The notes under the pieces were generated by a model. The model had not been told where the DNA came from. It saw only the letters and a program-made list of their open reading frames with translations, and did no database searches. DNA of 64,000 nucleotides from Amoebidium appalachense (Eukaryota > Ichthyosporea): assembly GCA_963693365.1 (NCBI GenBank), contig CAVNZM010000006.1:6820001-6884000 (forward strand). Reading direction: 5' to 3'. Positions 30,796 to 41,570 of this stretch are shown piece by piece. The translations under genes and the position numbers were made by a program. Within the stretch, counting starts at the first letter, position 1. Each line of letters starts with the position of its first letter.

Positions 30796-32173
30796 CTGGT
30801 GTGGTACATGTGGTTTGTTTATCTCTCTAACACAGTGTGTGTGCGGTGTAAGGGCTGTAGGGTGTCGGCCTGTGTATCTGAGTAACAGTCAGTGTTAGTC
30901 TTATGTCGCCGGTATGTCAACACTAAGTCAGTAGGGTTGTGTGTACCCAGACGAGAAAATGTGGGAAGTGGTGGGGGTGTGTGTGGGGGGGGGGGGGGGG
31001 TTGGAAAGAGTGGGTGGAAGCAAGAGAGGGGGGAGGGGGGGATGTGGAGTTTGGGTGTTATGTATCTATGACTTACATATGTGGGTGGTGTGATCAGCCC
31101 GAGGCTGGGCGGCTACGCAGCAAACAGAGCAGGGCCGCACTGGATACTAGGCACATGCCCCAGCCACCAACCAGTCCCACAGGTACCTCATGTGCATATG
31201 CATCGCCATTAGTGTGATATCGTGATGGGTGGGTGGGTGGCTGGATGTAGGGATGGGTTAGGTGGGCGGGTGGGTGCGAATGTGTGTTGGGTGTGGTTGG
31301 GTGGGTGGGCGGATGAGTGCGGGTGTGGCTAGTTGCGTGGGTGTGGGTGGGTGTGATGAGGGTGGGTGGGTGGGTGTATGTGTAGACGTGTGTATGAGTT
31401 TGTGATGTGATGTGTGCATGTATGTCTGTGTGTGTGTTGTTGTCTGTGCGTCTGTGTGTGTCTTGTGTCTGTGCCTGTGTCTGTGTCTGTGTCTGTGTTG
31501 TGATTACAATCTTGTTGGTGGCTTGGGGAATCGAGTAAGGTCGTAGGAGTAAGGGGTGTATGTAGCAGTGGGTGGAGTGGGTGTCTTTATAATGTGGTCG
31601 GGGGGTGTACATGTTGCCGGATTATAGATATATGAGCATAGTGGTGGTTGTCATTTGAGCCTCACTGTGTCCATGCAGGTGGCGATGGTACCGCAGCCGT
31701 ATCTGTCGGTGCCAGTGGTGTGGCCCGGGCCTCGGCATCATCTGCATTCGAACAGGGCCAGGCCTCACCAAGCAGACCACCACCCCCACTACCTCAGCGC
31801 CTATCGAAGCAGCAGCAAGGTGACCAGGCGGCAAAACCTGCACCACAGAGGTGCGTGATGAGAGGGGGGGGGGGGGGCCGGGAGGGAGGGGAGGGGGGGG
31901 GGGGGGGGGGGGGGGGGACACGTGTATGATGGGATGAAATGCTGGGTGTGTGTGTGTGCTGTGTGGTTTCTTGTTGAAAAGGGGGGGGGGGGGGAGGGGG
32001 GGGAGGTAATATGGGAATGTGATAGTGCAAGGTTGTGGTTGATGGTGGCATGGCCAAACTTTCAAAGGGCATGCAGTACATTTATATATACATGTGTGTG
32101 TGTGTGCAGTGGGCCTGCAACACCAGCGCGGACAGGGGGCAAGCTAGCGGTCAGGTGGCCACCGGAATCATAG
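14950..32173 (+). CDS. BAR-PH-RhoGAP protein, GRAF/oligophrenin-like
   Basis: Twenty-four exons with GT-AG borders chain without a stop to 727 codons: 14950-15109, 16648-16712, 17505-17573, 18242-18322, 18927-19034, 19687-19791, 20508-20570, 21885-21975, 22607-22704, 23202-23238, 23768-23858, 24275-24341, 24707-24791, 24902-24961, 25620-25700, 26710-26850, 27777-27882, 28498-28618, 29431-29486, 29851-29949, 30477-30555, 31098-31182, 31679-31850, 32110-32173. Residues 1-217 form a BAR-like helical domain (RLRLDTYENSARKVLGQLKG at its start). A PH domain spans about 225-345 (VLMLVKRSMTKDWVPMHGVF; SQELAEWTTVM). RhoGAP spans about 374-562, with the arginine finger R404 in EGIYRVPGG, K444 in LKLYLRELPDPL and N517 in AANLGVCLAPSIL. 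The tail is proline-rich (SPSRPPPPLPQRLSK), a likely SH3 ligand, but the C-terminal SH3 domain of GRAF/OPHN1 is absent. Family role: membrane-curvature sensing plus inactivation of Rho/Cdc42 during endocytosis. Exon 15 could start earlier, at 25593. The BAR domain is shorter than in GRAF between exons 1 and 2, so an exon may be missing there. Confidence 0.85.
15190..16590. repeat. Intron 1 pyrimidine and G tracts
   Basis: C-rich tracts at 15190-15260 and 15420-15500 (the latter followed by an A tract), G tracts at 16063-16090, 16231-16261 and 16540-16576, and a C tract at 16407-16441. A 20-nt exon-like segment at 15361-15380 has good borders but breaks the phase and was not used. Confidence 0.75.
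17070..17405. repeat. Degenerate ~130-bp tandem repeat, three copies, in intron 2
   Basis: Three units each contain a T- or C-rich run followed by GTGCTTTCACA-like sequence and CCTTCAGGGTGCATGCA-like sequence. The anchors lie near 17080-17105, 17212-17250 and 17351-17390. Copies are diverged, with variable C and T tract lengths. Confidence 0.75.
17979..18100. repeat. 32-bp tandem repeat in intron 3
   Basis: GCCACACCCATAGTCAGTGG occurs at about 17981 and 18013 (32-bp period). A third, diverged copy (CCTATAGTCAGTGG) lies near 18080. Confidence 0.85.
18657..18790. repeat. C tract, (CA)n, (ACC)n and AT-rich run in intron 4
   Basis: Successive simple tracts: C (about 18663-18695), CA (to about 18727), ACC, then ATA-rich sequence. 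Confidence 0.85.
19100..19370. repeat. GGGT-, GT- and G-rich tract downstream of exon 5
   Basis: GGTGGGTG-type sequence begins within 70 nt of the donor at 19035. It is followed by (GT)n at 19219-19298 and G tracts to about 19360. Confidence 0.85.
19601..19640. repeat. T tract fused to G tract upstream of exon 6
   Basis: ATTT-rich and T-rich sequence passes directly into a G tract about 47 nt before the exon 6 acceptor. It is one of several T-then-G junctions in the window. Confidence 0.8.
19819..19905. repeat. Unbroken G87 homopolymer, 28 nt after a splice donor
   Basis: The longest G run in the window. It follows the exon 6 donor (19792) with only a short GT-rich spacer and is followed by further G-rich sequence to 19919. 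Confidence 0.9.
20930..21300. promoter_or_regulatory. Unique, CCAAT-rich segment inside intron 7
   Basis: This ~370-bp stretch is repeat-poor and AT-balanced. It has CCAAT at 20955 and ATTGG at 20994 and 21033, the same box pattern seen upstream of gene starts elsewhere in the window. It could be an intronic promoter or enhancer of the BAR-PH-RhoGAP gene. A relic of unrelated sequence is equally possible. Confidence 0.3.
21329..22350. repeat. G tracts (introns 7) and CT-rich tract (intron 8)
   Basis: G tracts at 21329-21360 and 21487-21516 lie before exon 8 (21885-21975). (CA) and (CT)n-rich pyrimidine sequence at about 22010-22200 and a G-rich run at 22330-22357 lie after it. Confidence 0.8.
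22715..23620. repeat. GT-rich tracts downstream of exons 9 and 10
   Basis: GT/GGGT sequence starts at the exon 9 donor (22705) and (GT)n starts about 20 nt after the exon 10 donor (23239), continuing to 23352. A G tract (23455-23487) and another (GT)n (about 23548-23601) follow in the same intron. Exon 10 lies at 23202-23238 between them. Confidence 0.85.
23870..24550. repeat. G tracts in introns 11 and 12
   Basis: G-rich runs at 23870-23926 start about 12 nt after the exon 11 donor. Others lie at 24175-24228 and 24513-24545. An alternating (GC)n run (about 24615-24632) with (GT)n follows in intron 12. Confidence 0.8.
24962..25510. repeat. GGGT/GT-rich intron 14
   Basis: (GGGT)n and (GT)n begin at the exon 14 donor itself (GTGGGT at 24962). 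They continue with G tracts (25268-25289) and further (GT)n/(GGGT)n to 25502. ORFs here are repeat translations. Confidence 0.9.
25838..26080. repeat. 49-bp minisatellite in intron 15
   Basis: Four to five copies of a 49-bp unit containing TGTGTAGTGTTCACAACAAG and GTGCAGGCACGTGCACATCA. The TAGTG anchors at 25889 and 25938 give the period. Copies alternate AACAAG and AGCATG variants. The units are rich in ACGTGCAC palindromes. Confidence 0.9.
26520..26990. repeat. Purine-rich (GGA/GA) and G tracts flanking exon 16
   Basis: GGAGGAGGG-rich sequence (26495-26610) and GT-rich sequence precede exon 16 (26710-26850). G tracts (26912-26945) follow it. Confidence 0.8.
27571..27730. repeat. 89-bp tandem duplication in intron 16
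   Basis: CTTCTTCTTCCCCCCACCTA followed by ATTTTTCCGGGGTGTTTTGC occurs at about 27581 and again at about 27671 (89-bp period). Only a few differences separate the copies, so the duplication is recent. Confidence 0.9.
27883..28320. repeat. (GT)n starting at the exon 17 donor, then T/G composite tract
   Basis: The donor GTACGTGTGTGTG grades into (GT)n interrupted by a G tract, reaching 28049. A T-rich tract then runs into long G tracts (about 28205-28316). Confidence 0.9.
28625..29310. repeat. (CA)n, C and (CT)n tracts in intron 18
   Basis: (CA)n begins within 10 nt of the exon 18 donor (28619). C-rich and CA-rich sequence (28780-28860), (CT)n (about 29039-29160) and C tracts (29277-29297) follow. 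Confidence 0.85.
29612..29822. repeat. 18-bp minisatellite with CACGTG cores in intron 19
   Basis: About 11-12 copies of an 18-bp unit, roughly GCACGTGCACACACCC plus two variable bases. Each copy contains an E-box CACGTG, the site class bound by MAX dimers. Confidence 0.9.
30110..31020. repeat. T/G, G and GT tracts in introns 20 and 21
   Basis: A T run followed by G-rich sequence (30110-30165), G tracts (30213-30232, 30303-30329, 30394-30422) and, after exon 21, G-rich (30630-30694), (GT)n (30751-30792) and G (30986-31000) tracts. Confidence 0.8.
31864..32010. repeat. G tracts in the last intron of the BAR-PH-RhoGAP gene
   Basis: G-rich runs begin about 13 nt after the exon 23 donor (31851) and recur at 31980-32006. 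Confidence 0.85.
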
Positions 32174-33674
32174 GCACCGCAAGTTGCTGGTGGTCAACGT
32201 GGTCGGAACGGCACTTTTCCGCAGTTCCAGAATCACGCGGGCCGCAAGGAGGGCATGATATTACGACGCTTCCTTCCCTCTTCCGGCCGTTTGGTTTTCT
32301 TGTTCCGGCTGTTCTTGAGAGGTTGGTGGGGGGGGCATTCATCCTTATTGATGTTGAATGATGAATTGTGAATGGAAAGACAAAGATATAATGGTAGCTG
32401 CCTACTGAGTGCAGTTAAGGTGACTCGGCTAGTAAGTTACATCATAATTGAAATGAGCCTGGACAACTTAAGTTGGGTGGCACGCCAGAGGTGGCTGATG
32501 ATAAAATGTTGAACGGGTGCTGGTGGTACCCCCATATTTAGCTGTCTGTGTACGCAACCTAATGTTATTAATATACGGGTCTAAGTAAAAACCGTGTTGG
32601 TGTGCCCCGATGAGGTGCTATACTGTTATGCAATGGTGATGCATCTGGGCTTCTCACTGCACCACATCCAATATCCAGCGGTGAGAGAGGGATGGTGGTG
32701 GGTGGCTGACCCGGTGATTAGTGATTAGTAGTGCAATTTATGTGTGCCCATAATGTGACATAGGCGCATGTGGATTGCTACCTGAGGGTTGGTGGCTTAC
32801 ATGTGTCTGTACATGACTTCACATGTACAATAAGTCCCTCCCCCCCCCCCCCCCCCCCCTCTCCCCCCCCCCCCCCCCCCCCCCCCCCCCTGGCCCGCCC
32901 GCCTCTGCTGCCATTCGAAATGCACAACAGCTAGACTGTGCAAACGTATATCAATGATTCAGTAGACCTTGAGGTTCTTGTCAGCCCGTGGGGTTAGGTG
33001 AACATCCGGTATATATGCACATGCACATGTGCATTCTCATCTGCATACCGTATCAGACTGAGTGATGCATATGCATGCTTTGTGGTCGATTCACTAGGGC
33101 TTGGGCCATCCCACGACCAGCCGTGACCGGTGCTGCATGCGCAGCAATATAACACAATGTGTACTGTATGCTGTAGAGCCTGTGCCCTGACTTCTGCATA
33201 TACTGCATATGCATGGTTTGTGTATCAGGTAAATGGGCCATTGCATGACGGGTGTGTACATGTGTATAATACGTGCTTTTCAGGGCTTCATGTGCCCCGG
33301 TGGCGGCCGTAGGATTGTGCACTGCCTGCAAGGGCCCTTGAATGATATTCGACTCCCAGCTGTGCATTTGGCATATAATGGGTGGCAGAAGAAGCCTTAT
33401 GCATGCTTCCTTTAGTGAATTCGGAATTTAAAGTTTTTGAACTTGAGATTTCAATGATATCGATACGTGGAGCATCGGATATATATTCTAAGGGGTTTAC
33501 GCTGTTTACTCGAGGCAAAGAGAGACCAGTCTCAGGTATGGGGGGGTTTTGCTCGGAATATCCCCTCAGCGGTATATCATGATCACGTACATAGATGTCG
33601 GGTGATGACTATACATCAGGTTTTACTTTCTCTACGAGACACCATAAAGACTAAGAGAAATCGGTATCAGCTGG

Positions 33675-33715
<41 letters not shown>

Positions 33716-34489
33716 CGTGCACTTAGAATTTTGTAGTGATGTGTTTCTCAAGCCAATCAATACATCTAATAAACAGGTCGTAGTTACGCGTGTTTAGTAT
33801 AAAATCAAGGATGTTGTAATTTACAGGTAGGCTATCTTTCTGGGTGTCTGTTGTGAATGTGACGTGTGTGTGTTGCGGTATTATGTGGTCTATCAAACTA
33901 CATTTGGCGATACATGACCGTTTAAACTGGTGTGTGTGTGTGTTGTTTGGGCATGCAAACGATGCCACCTTATTATACTTACTAAAGATCTCCACTGTAT
34001 AGCACGTGTACAGTAAAAGCGTGGTAATTGATCAATAATACCATCAGCTAGAGAAGGGCCAGTTCTACAGGAAGGTAATATGTATTTAGGTGTTATACAT
34101 TTGCGAGTGCCATATTTGGCAATATGGTTGAGGCGGTCAGTATATAAAACGAGACATAAGTCTTAGTTTTTCAAGGTGTCTGCTTTCATCGGGTCTAGTG
34201 TCGTGTGGTATCTTTTTCCATTTGTTATATTGCGTGACTATCTTGTGATTGTGTACATGTTTAATAAGTAAGTGGCAGTCCAAAGTCACACACACTTTTG
34301 CGGGGTTTATTTGTATTTGTGCCCAATATATTTCTTTTAGTTTTATTTAAGGGGCCCGAATACACACATATTTATCTAAGGGTAGTGGTCAATTGCAGCT
34401 GGAGTTGTCATCTTACGTACAGCACCATAGTACCATCAGAATATTGCGGAGTGCCGGCCCAGATGCACCGGGTGCAGTGGTGGTGGTGG

Positions 34490-34556
34490 TGTACGTGTGT
34501 GTGTGTGTGTGTGCATGTGTGAGCTTGTGTACGTGTGTGTGTGTGCGTGTGTGTAC

Positions 34557-34591
<35 letters not shown>

Positions 34592-34745
34592 CGCACGCGC
34601 GCGCGAGCGTACGCGTGTGTTTGTGATCGGTGCTGGTGGTGGTGTGTGCGTGTATGTGTGTGTGCGCGCGTGGGCGCCATGGTGGTGGTGGTGCTGCTGC
34701 TGCTGCTGGTGATAATGTGCGGCAGTGTGTGTGTGTGTGTGTGAC

Positions 34746-34790
<45 letters not shown>

Positions 34791-34872
34791 CACTGTGTGT
34801 GTGTGACACTGTGTGTGTGTCACAGTGTGTGTGTGTGTGTGTCACGGTGTGTGTGTGTCTGATGGTGGTTCG

Positions 34873-34940
<68 letters not shown>

Positions 34941-34950
34941 GTGTGTGTGA

Positions 34951-34981
<31 letters not shown>

Positions 34982-35033
34982 ATGGTGGTAGTTTTTTTTT
35001 TTTTTTTTTTTTTTTTTGGGGGGGGGGGGGGGG
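34490..35033. repeat. GT-rich microsatellite block with T-G composite end
   Basis: Interrupted (GT)n with short (GGT)n, (GC)n and (GCT)n sections from 34490 to about 34981. It is followed by a T tract (34993-35017) fused to a G tract. Confidence 0.9.
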
Positions 35034-35529
35034 ATTATAACAACAATAGTACTGTTGCGGTTACGATGGACTGGCTCATTCGAAACTTTTGAAATGAACA
35101 CCTACATGTACATATTGTGGGGCCTTTGATTAATAGATAAATTTTACCAGCACTGGCCGGCAGCATCCGAATATGGCGGTTGCTCTACACGTGACCGGCA
35201 TGGCCACTACGGCACCGTCGAAATAAAATCAGCTACGTCTTGGCAACATTTACATCGTCGCTACTTGCGTGCATTACAATTCCATCATTGAAACACTCAC
35301 TGGCTACATGTGCCAACACTGTCTGTGCAGTAACGTCAGTAATTTATTGTCAGTCATTATATTCATTAAAAGAACGCGAAATAGAGGCAAACCTCACTTC
35401 GAATCTAAAGCTTCACTAAATCAACATACGGGGGGAAAGTAAAAACCTTTCGAAAACTGTTTGTGAACAACTCTCATTAAAAAAAAAAATAGAAAGAGAG
35501 AGGGAAAGAAAGGGGGGGAATGTACAGGG

Positions 35530-36090
<561 letters not shown>

Positions 36091-36251
36091 GCCTTACATT
36101 GAATCTCCTTTTCTTCTTGCATGCCAGTAGCACATGCATATCTCATCACAGCCACTGCAACACAAACCCTTTGCACACTTCGAGAAAATGTTACTGAATC
36201 CGCACATGCACATACACAACATGAGCGTATACGGTGCTCCTCACCAGCAAA

Positions 36252-36777
36252 CTATTCGTCACCCTGTGGTGGTGGGCCATAAGTAGCCTCGTAGTGTCTC
36301 AGCCTGGCCGCCAGGGACTCGACCTGGGCCTTGAGGTCATCATTAACGGCCACCAGCCCACTGACTTGCTGCTGCAGGTCACTGATCAGCTGCTTGCGTC
36401 GGTAGCGGCACCTGAGAGGGACAGGGGTGTGTTGTTAGTAAAGAGAGGGGCGGGAGGGGGGAGGGGGGATTTAAAGAGGACGAAGGACACATTCACAACG
36501 GAAAAAACAATGCAGAGTGGGGGTAAATGCGACAAGCTCTGTTGCTCCATGTGTGTGGGTGTGGCATGTTGGGAGGGGTTGTGGGGACCTAATAATAAGG
36601 TAGACGAATCTTTGTACACGAGTTGCAGATGAAACGACCGTGGGTTATTTCAGCCCTGTCCACTGAGCCCTCAATCTAATCCAAGAATGTCTAGTGGAAA
36701 AAATGACGTCAGGAAGGAGTTTGATGTTAAAAAAAACGGTAAATATAGTAACAAAAGAGAGGGAGGGGAAGAAAAGG

Positions 36778-36817
<40 letters not shown>

Positions 36818-39156
36818 GAGTTCCCAGGAGCAAATTGCGTATAATTACCTTGCAGCGGCCTGCCTGTTCTTGAGTCTTTTCTTTGACTGCTCGTCTGCCC
36901 TGCTGCTGTCCTCCCCACTGCCCTCGTCCCCACTCGGCTCCTCTGTGTCCTCCCCCGCCTCTTTCTTTGATTTGTGCTCTTCCTTTACTTCCCTCTTTGC
37001 TCGTCTCTGCCCCTCTCCCACCTCTTTCTTTGCTCGCCTCCCCCTCTCCTCGGCGTCTCTCTTTGCTCGTTTCTGTTCGTCTCCTGGCCCCATCTTCTCG
37101 GTCTTTCCTGCCACATCCACATCATCTGCACTTGTGCCATTGGCCGGGTTTGTCCGTCTCATCTTTCGGCGTCGATGCCTCTCCTCTTCGTCTTCCGGCT
37201 CTGGTTTTGGCGTGTGCAGGCGCTGTGTGGCTATTGATGGGTGTGTGTCGCGCCTAGAAGGGGTCGGTGGGCTGGTCCGGCCCGGAAGCATAGTCTGTTC
37301 CGCTTGCTCGCTCTTGGGTGCACCAAAATACTCCGCTGGCCATGACGGAGAGGAGAATCCATCCACTCCCCTCGCACCGTGTTTAGCAAAGGGACCCCAC
37401 ATGTCTGTATCATACACAGGCCCGGACTGCCAGTAAGAGAGTGTGTGCCTGCGTGCAGGGGGTTCCCTGCGCGTCTCTGCTGGGTGGAAGCCAGACAGGA
37501 CGGGGGAGGGGGCCGTAGCAGCCGAATCCACGGACCACTGCCTTGCATATGAGTCTTGGGCCTGTCGCCAGGTGCTATAGTCTGCAGGGGGGTGGTGTTG
37601 TGTGTGCCGGCCCAGGCTGTATGTGTCGTGTAGGTGGCTGGCGTCGGATGACTGACGCGGGGAGTGGAAGTGGGAACTGGGAAAGTGGTCGTGGTAGCTG
37701 TTGGAACAGACATGAGATGAGAGATGAGAAAGTGAGCATGTGTTTAATTTTTATTTTCTTTTTTGTCTAGGTTTTTGTCTTCCCCCCCCTTTTACTCTTT
37801 ATTTTTTAACATAGTATTTGTTCATTCCTTTCTTTCTTTTATTTTTTTTTTGTGGGGGTGTGGGGGGTGGGAGGGGGGAGGAGGGGCTGGGCTTGCGAAT
37901 CTTCAACAGTGACAGGGGGAGGATCTTGCGCATGTGCACATTGGTCCGAAAGCAAATTTTTAAAGTTGTTTACAGAAATGTGCACAAATGTACGACCAAT
38001 GGGCAATGTGCCGCAAGTCGTGAGTTCGCTTGCCATGTACGACTCTGCGGAAATGTGCCTGCGGAATGAGACACGCCCATACCACAAGTCCAGCCTAGGC
38101 TACTTGCAATCAGACTGCCTTTCGATACCAACGGCAACAGTTGTTGCTACACCCCAATGAGCAGAAGTTCAAAGGCAGGCCAGGAGATGACATGGCATGC
38201 ATGGGTGGGAAATCACATAGAGACAAACATAAGAGGAGATAGCAGCTAGGGCTGCTGGTGGTGCCACGTAGCACGAGGAGGGCCATTGGGAGGGGAGGGA
38301 GGGATGCGTGTGGGGATTGGTGAATGGGCGATTGAATATTCAACCATGCACTCACCTGTGTGCTTGAAACTGGTCTGCTGCTGGGTGGCTGCATCGGCGT
38401 TTTGAAGCGTGCAACTCCACCTCAGGTAGGTCCCTGGGTTTGATTTCGACGTAAGAACACATACAGTGTTGAAAGGCAAGAGGGGAAACGGAACATGTAT
38501 TGTGAATCAGTGCTAGTCACTTCACATTAATAGTCATGATTGCACACATGGCCACCTATCGTTGATGTTGCACGGCCACGACGGTCCAGGACCTGAGTTC
38601 AACAACTATTATGACGCCACCCATAGACTCATCGTGGTTTGTTCATCAATGCGCTACATTAATAACAGGCTAACCGGTAACCACATACCTGACGTCTTGG
38701 CTGTCTGGGCCGCGGCCAAATGAAAGCCTTGAGTCCAGCTGGTTTGCCTCGTCCCCTGCAAGTCGGTGTGCTGTTCAGTAAAGAAGCAGTGTGTGGGCCA
38801 AGCCCTGGCCCTATGCTTAGACAAAGTGAAAAACATTGGGTAACTTACGAGAATCTAAAAGGAGGTGCTTTATGCAGTAAGCATTTTAAACTGACCCAGC
38901 AACTAATGCCATATAGTAGTTGAGCTCTGCACGACACAGTGTCAACTACCGCTGCCAATCACTATGGCTTCAAACTAGCCCGAGTCACAATGACCCGACC
39001 ATGGAATTTCGCTTTCACTGGCACTTGCATTGTGCCTTTCCCGACGAGGATCATTGTTAGATTTGCGTAAATGGGTCTCTCACCGTGGGCTATAAAGTCC
39101 TGCAGAGTGTCCAGGTCCTGCTTAGACAGCTTGCTGAGTGCAAGCAGTACATCCAT
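36252..39156 (-). CDS. bZIP transcription factor, ATF/CREB-type basic region
   Basis: Five coding exons join in phase to 408 codons plus TAG: 39084-39156, 38689-38755, 38356-38433, 36849-37697, 36252-36411. The ATG sits in a near-perfect Kozak context (GCCGCCATGG). The middle is His-, Ser- and Pro-rich. A charged stretch (about 290-345) holds three 11-residue repeats: RAKRDAEERGR, RAKKEVGEGQR and RAKREVKEEHK. The bZIP is at the C-terminus: basic region KKRLKNRQAAARCRYRRKQ with the N-x7-R signature (N350, R358; NxxAAxxCR), then a zipper of about four heptads (LISDLQQQVSGLVAVNDDL) up to residue ~395 and the tail YGPPPQGDE. The last intron splits the basic region between R356 and C357. Such proteins bind ATF/CRE or C/EBP-like sites as dimers in the nucleus. 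The NxxAAxxCR motif favours ATF/CREB-type families, but the exact subfamily is unclear. It is convergent with the RhoGAP gene. Confidence 0.85.
36778..36815. repeat. A homopolymer in the last bZIP intron
   Basis: A run of A of about 38 bp. On the transcript strand it is a T tract, upstream of the last exon's acceptor at 36412. Confidence 0.9.
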
Positions 39157-40191
39157 GGCGGCACGCAATCAGTGTGATTTGAAGCAGCTGCTGCGATACG
39201 ATGAGGCCTGTTCAGCTATCCTAATGTTTTTTGGCAGTAATTGATGTGTGCTTGAATAGGCCTAGCCGTGCCTATCCTAATGCCATAAATTACGCAACTT
39301 ATTCCAAAAAAGTTAACTAAATCTTATGAGCTTCACTTGGTGATGTTCGAGCCCATGTTAACTGTAATCCTCTGCCGGTCAATGAAAGCACAAGCCGCAT
39401 ATTCCATCACAAGCACTGTGACTTTTGGAACCCCTCTGTGACTAGTTACACAACTAACACGCCTGTGGCTCCCGTTCAACGTTCACTCAGCACTTATATA
39501 CACAGGAAAAATTTGCAATTACGTCACCTCTACGCTTCCACTTCATGACGGAGTACGGTCGTAGGATACAGTACGTTGTGCTTTCAGGACGGGTTGGCCG
39601 TGCCCCAGCTTCCGAAGTTCGCGTACTCACTGTTTGCATGAACGGCCAAAGGTCACGGTCACAGCCTCGTTGTCTACTGGCTGAAATCCGTATCAGTTTG
39701 GTGCGTGCATGAGTGCTGGCCTACCAGCTCCGAAATACTTCTATTCCAAACAATTACACTAAATAAACAAGTTATTCTAACAAAAATTTAAGAAAAAAAA
39801 TATATATGGTGCGTTATTAAAAGGAAAGATAACATTGTCGATGGCTGGCTACATGAGTATACTTTTTTTACTTTAAAAACGATGCGTAACAGTTGTGACA
39901 CACTCTGAGAGAGTAGTATAAAAGATGCGACGTATCATTGGTTGCATGTCACAGCACATAAGCGGACAAATCTTGTTGACAGCTTTCATTGGTTCTTGCC
40001 GACCGTCCGTATATGATTAGTTGATTACCATAAAAATCAGTAGGACCGGGTTTCGTTTTTTAAAGCAAGTCTGTTTTGTTTTTCAACAATACCCACTGTC
40101 TTCACTTGACAGCTGCCGCATAGCCTATCCTTTATAGGAGTCCCGGAGACTGGACAGTATGATCGACCCTAAATGACAGCTCTTTTTTTAC

Positions 40192-40333
40192 CTGTATGGA
40201 TGTATGCATAAGGTTGTTTAGATCACGCTGGCTCATGGGCCGGTCACGCCGCATCTCCGGATCCGTTGCAACTTTTAGGATAGCACATGTTGTAGTAATG
40301 CTAAATCTTTTGTAACTTGGCCTCCGGTAGAAA
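40192..40333 (-). CDS. Orphan exon of an unidentified gene
   Basis: A 142-nt segment with a good acceptor (TGTGCAG before 40333) and donor (CAG|GTAAAA after 40192) reads 47 codons without a stop. It includes KRFSITTTCAILKVATDPEM and RRDRPMSQRDLNNLMHTSIQ. The composition looks like protein, not repeat translation. I do not recognise the family, and no partner exons were found. It lies upstream of the bZIP gene on the same strand but does not need to belong to it. It could also be a chance ORF. Confidence 0.35.
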
Positions 40334-41382
40334 CTGCACATTGAAAGGGATTAAGTACTTGCCAGCATAAACTTTACAGTGACAGCGTATACAGCAAAAT
40401 AAAATTAAAAATAATAGTATGCTTTGAATATGGAGTCTCCCCAAACTCCAGATACAATTCTGTAAAACGATTGGTTTACAAACACCCCCTCTATCCGAGC
40501 CGAGCCTCCTGAGCGTCGACCATTTTTTTTTCCTTCTTTTGACTCGGGTTTATTGATCCGTTGATGAAGGCAACGTGCAGCCACAGGCTACATAACCACC
40601 AATAGAACTGAAAAAACCAAAGCTACGAAATAAAAATAAAGCGACAAGTGACAAAGGACACCAGCGGGAAAAACCTTAAGTGTACGTGTATGCGTGAAAC
40701 TAGTTTGCTCCAACTAGTCATATGCATCGATGTTGACCAGACCACACTCCGCAAGAAGACATCATGACTGCTCCTTCCCAACAGGCCCCTCTCAAAACCT
40801 ATCGAGGCACAGCAAGCAAGTCAGCCTCTAAAAGAGCAATGCAGACCAAATCTGAGCTAAAAAACAATCCCAACGGGCCCGGCCCCTAGATAACCCGGAG
40901 AAACTGCATCTAGCTCTTTAATAAGGTGGCCTAGTTGTGGCAGGACACACAGAAAAACACAATTACAGAATGCATGCAAGCAAACCCGGTCATTGCCATA
41001 CGACTGGAGGCTAAGGACTGGCAGTCACTTGGAAAGCTCCCCGACGACCAAGTAGCCGCCCCTCCTCTCACGCAGCGCAGAAGTAGCTGAAGAAGTTGCA
41101 GCAGCCCACCGCCAATATGTCGCGTAGAAGCGTAGACAGCGTGTAGAAGTTACCATAGGTTGCAGTGGACCACCAAGCGTTGAAGAAACCACTTCTCAAG
41201 CGAGAAACTCCGCGAAAGGGAGATGCCCCCACACTCTCACAGCAGTAGGAATACACCAGGCCACACCACACACACGCTGCAGTCACGTTCCCCTGAGTGG
41301 GGCTCCCTCCCACCACAAAAAGAAGAAACGAAAGCCTTTATATACATGCCATGGTGAAGAATCGGGGAAAAAAAAAGAAAAA

Positions 41383-41461
41383 AAAAAGGAAAAAAAAAAA
41401 AAAAAAGTTGACGTGACAGCTAAGAGAGCGAAGTGAAAGTGAAGTCCGGAAGGGGAGGGGA

Positions 41462-41508
<47 letters not shown>

Positions 41509-41570
41509 GACGTAAACTTTGAATCTAAGAGATCGAAGTGAAAGTCAAGTCCATTTTTATTTTTTTTTGC
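41383..41570. repeat. Two diverged copies of an A-tract-headed unit
   Basis: Each copy is an A run (about 41386-41406; about 41463-41505) followed by GTTGACGT, then CTAAGAGA(G/T)CGAAGTGAAAG and AAGTCC. The A-tract heads and ~100-bp period resemble duplicated poly(A)/poly(T)-tailed insertions, but no transposon ORF or target-site duplication was recognised. Confidence 0.6.

Noticed and set aside
31922-32361. Alternative reading of the last RhoGAP exon (108-codon ORF to 32361)
   Set aside because: The phase of exon 23 (AG|) requires the frame that stops at 32171-32173; the longer ORF is in another frame.
37231-37713. 160-codon ORF in another frame across the large bZIP exon
   Set aside because: Only the overlapping frame joins exons on both sides and leads into the bZIP basic region.
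41068-41316. Minus-strand ORF rich in Cys, Phe and Trp next to A tracts, possible transposon relic
   Set aside because: No ATG start, no reverse transcriptase, transposase or integrase motif, and no terminal repeats found.
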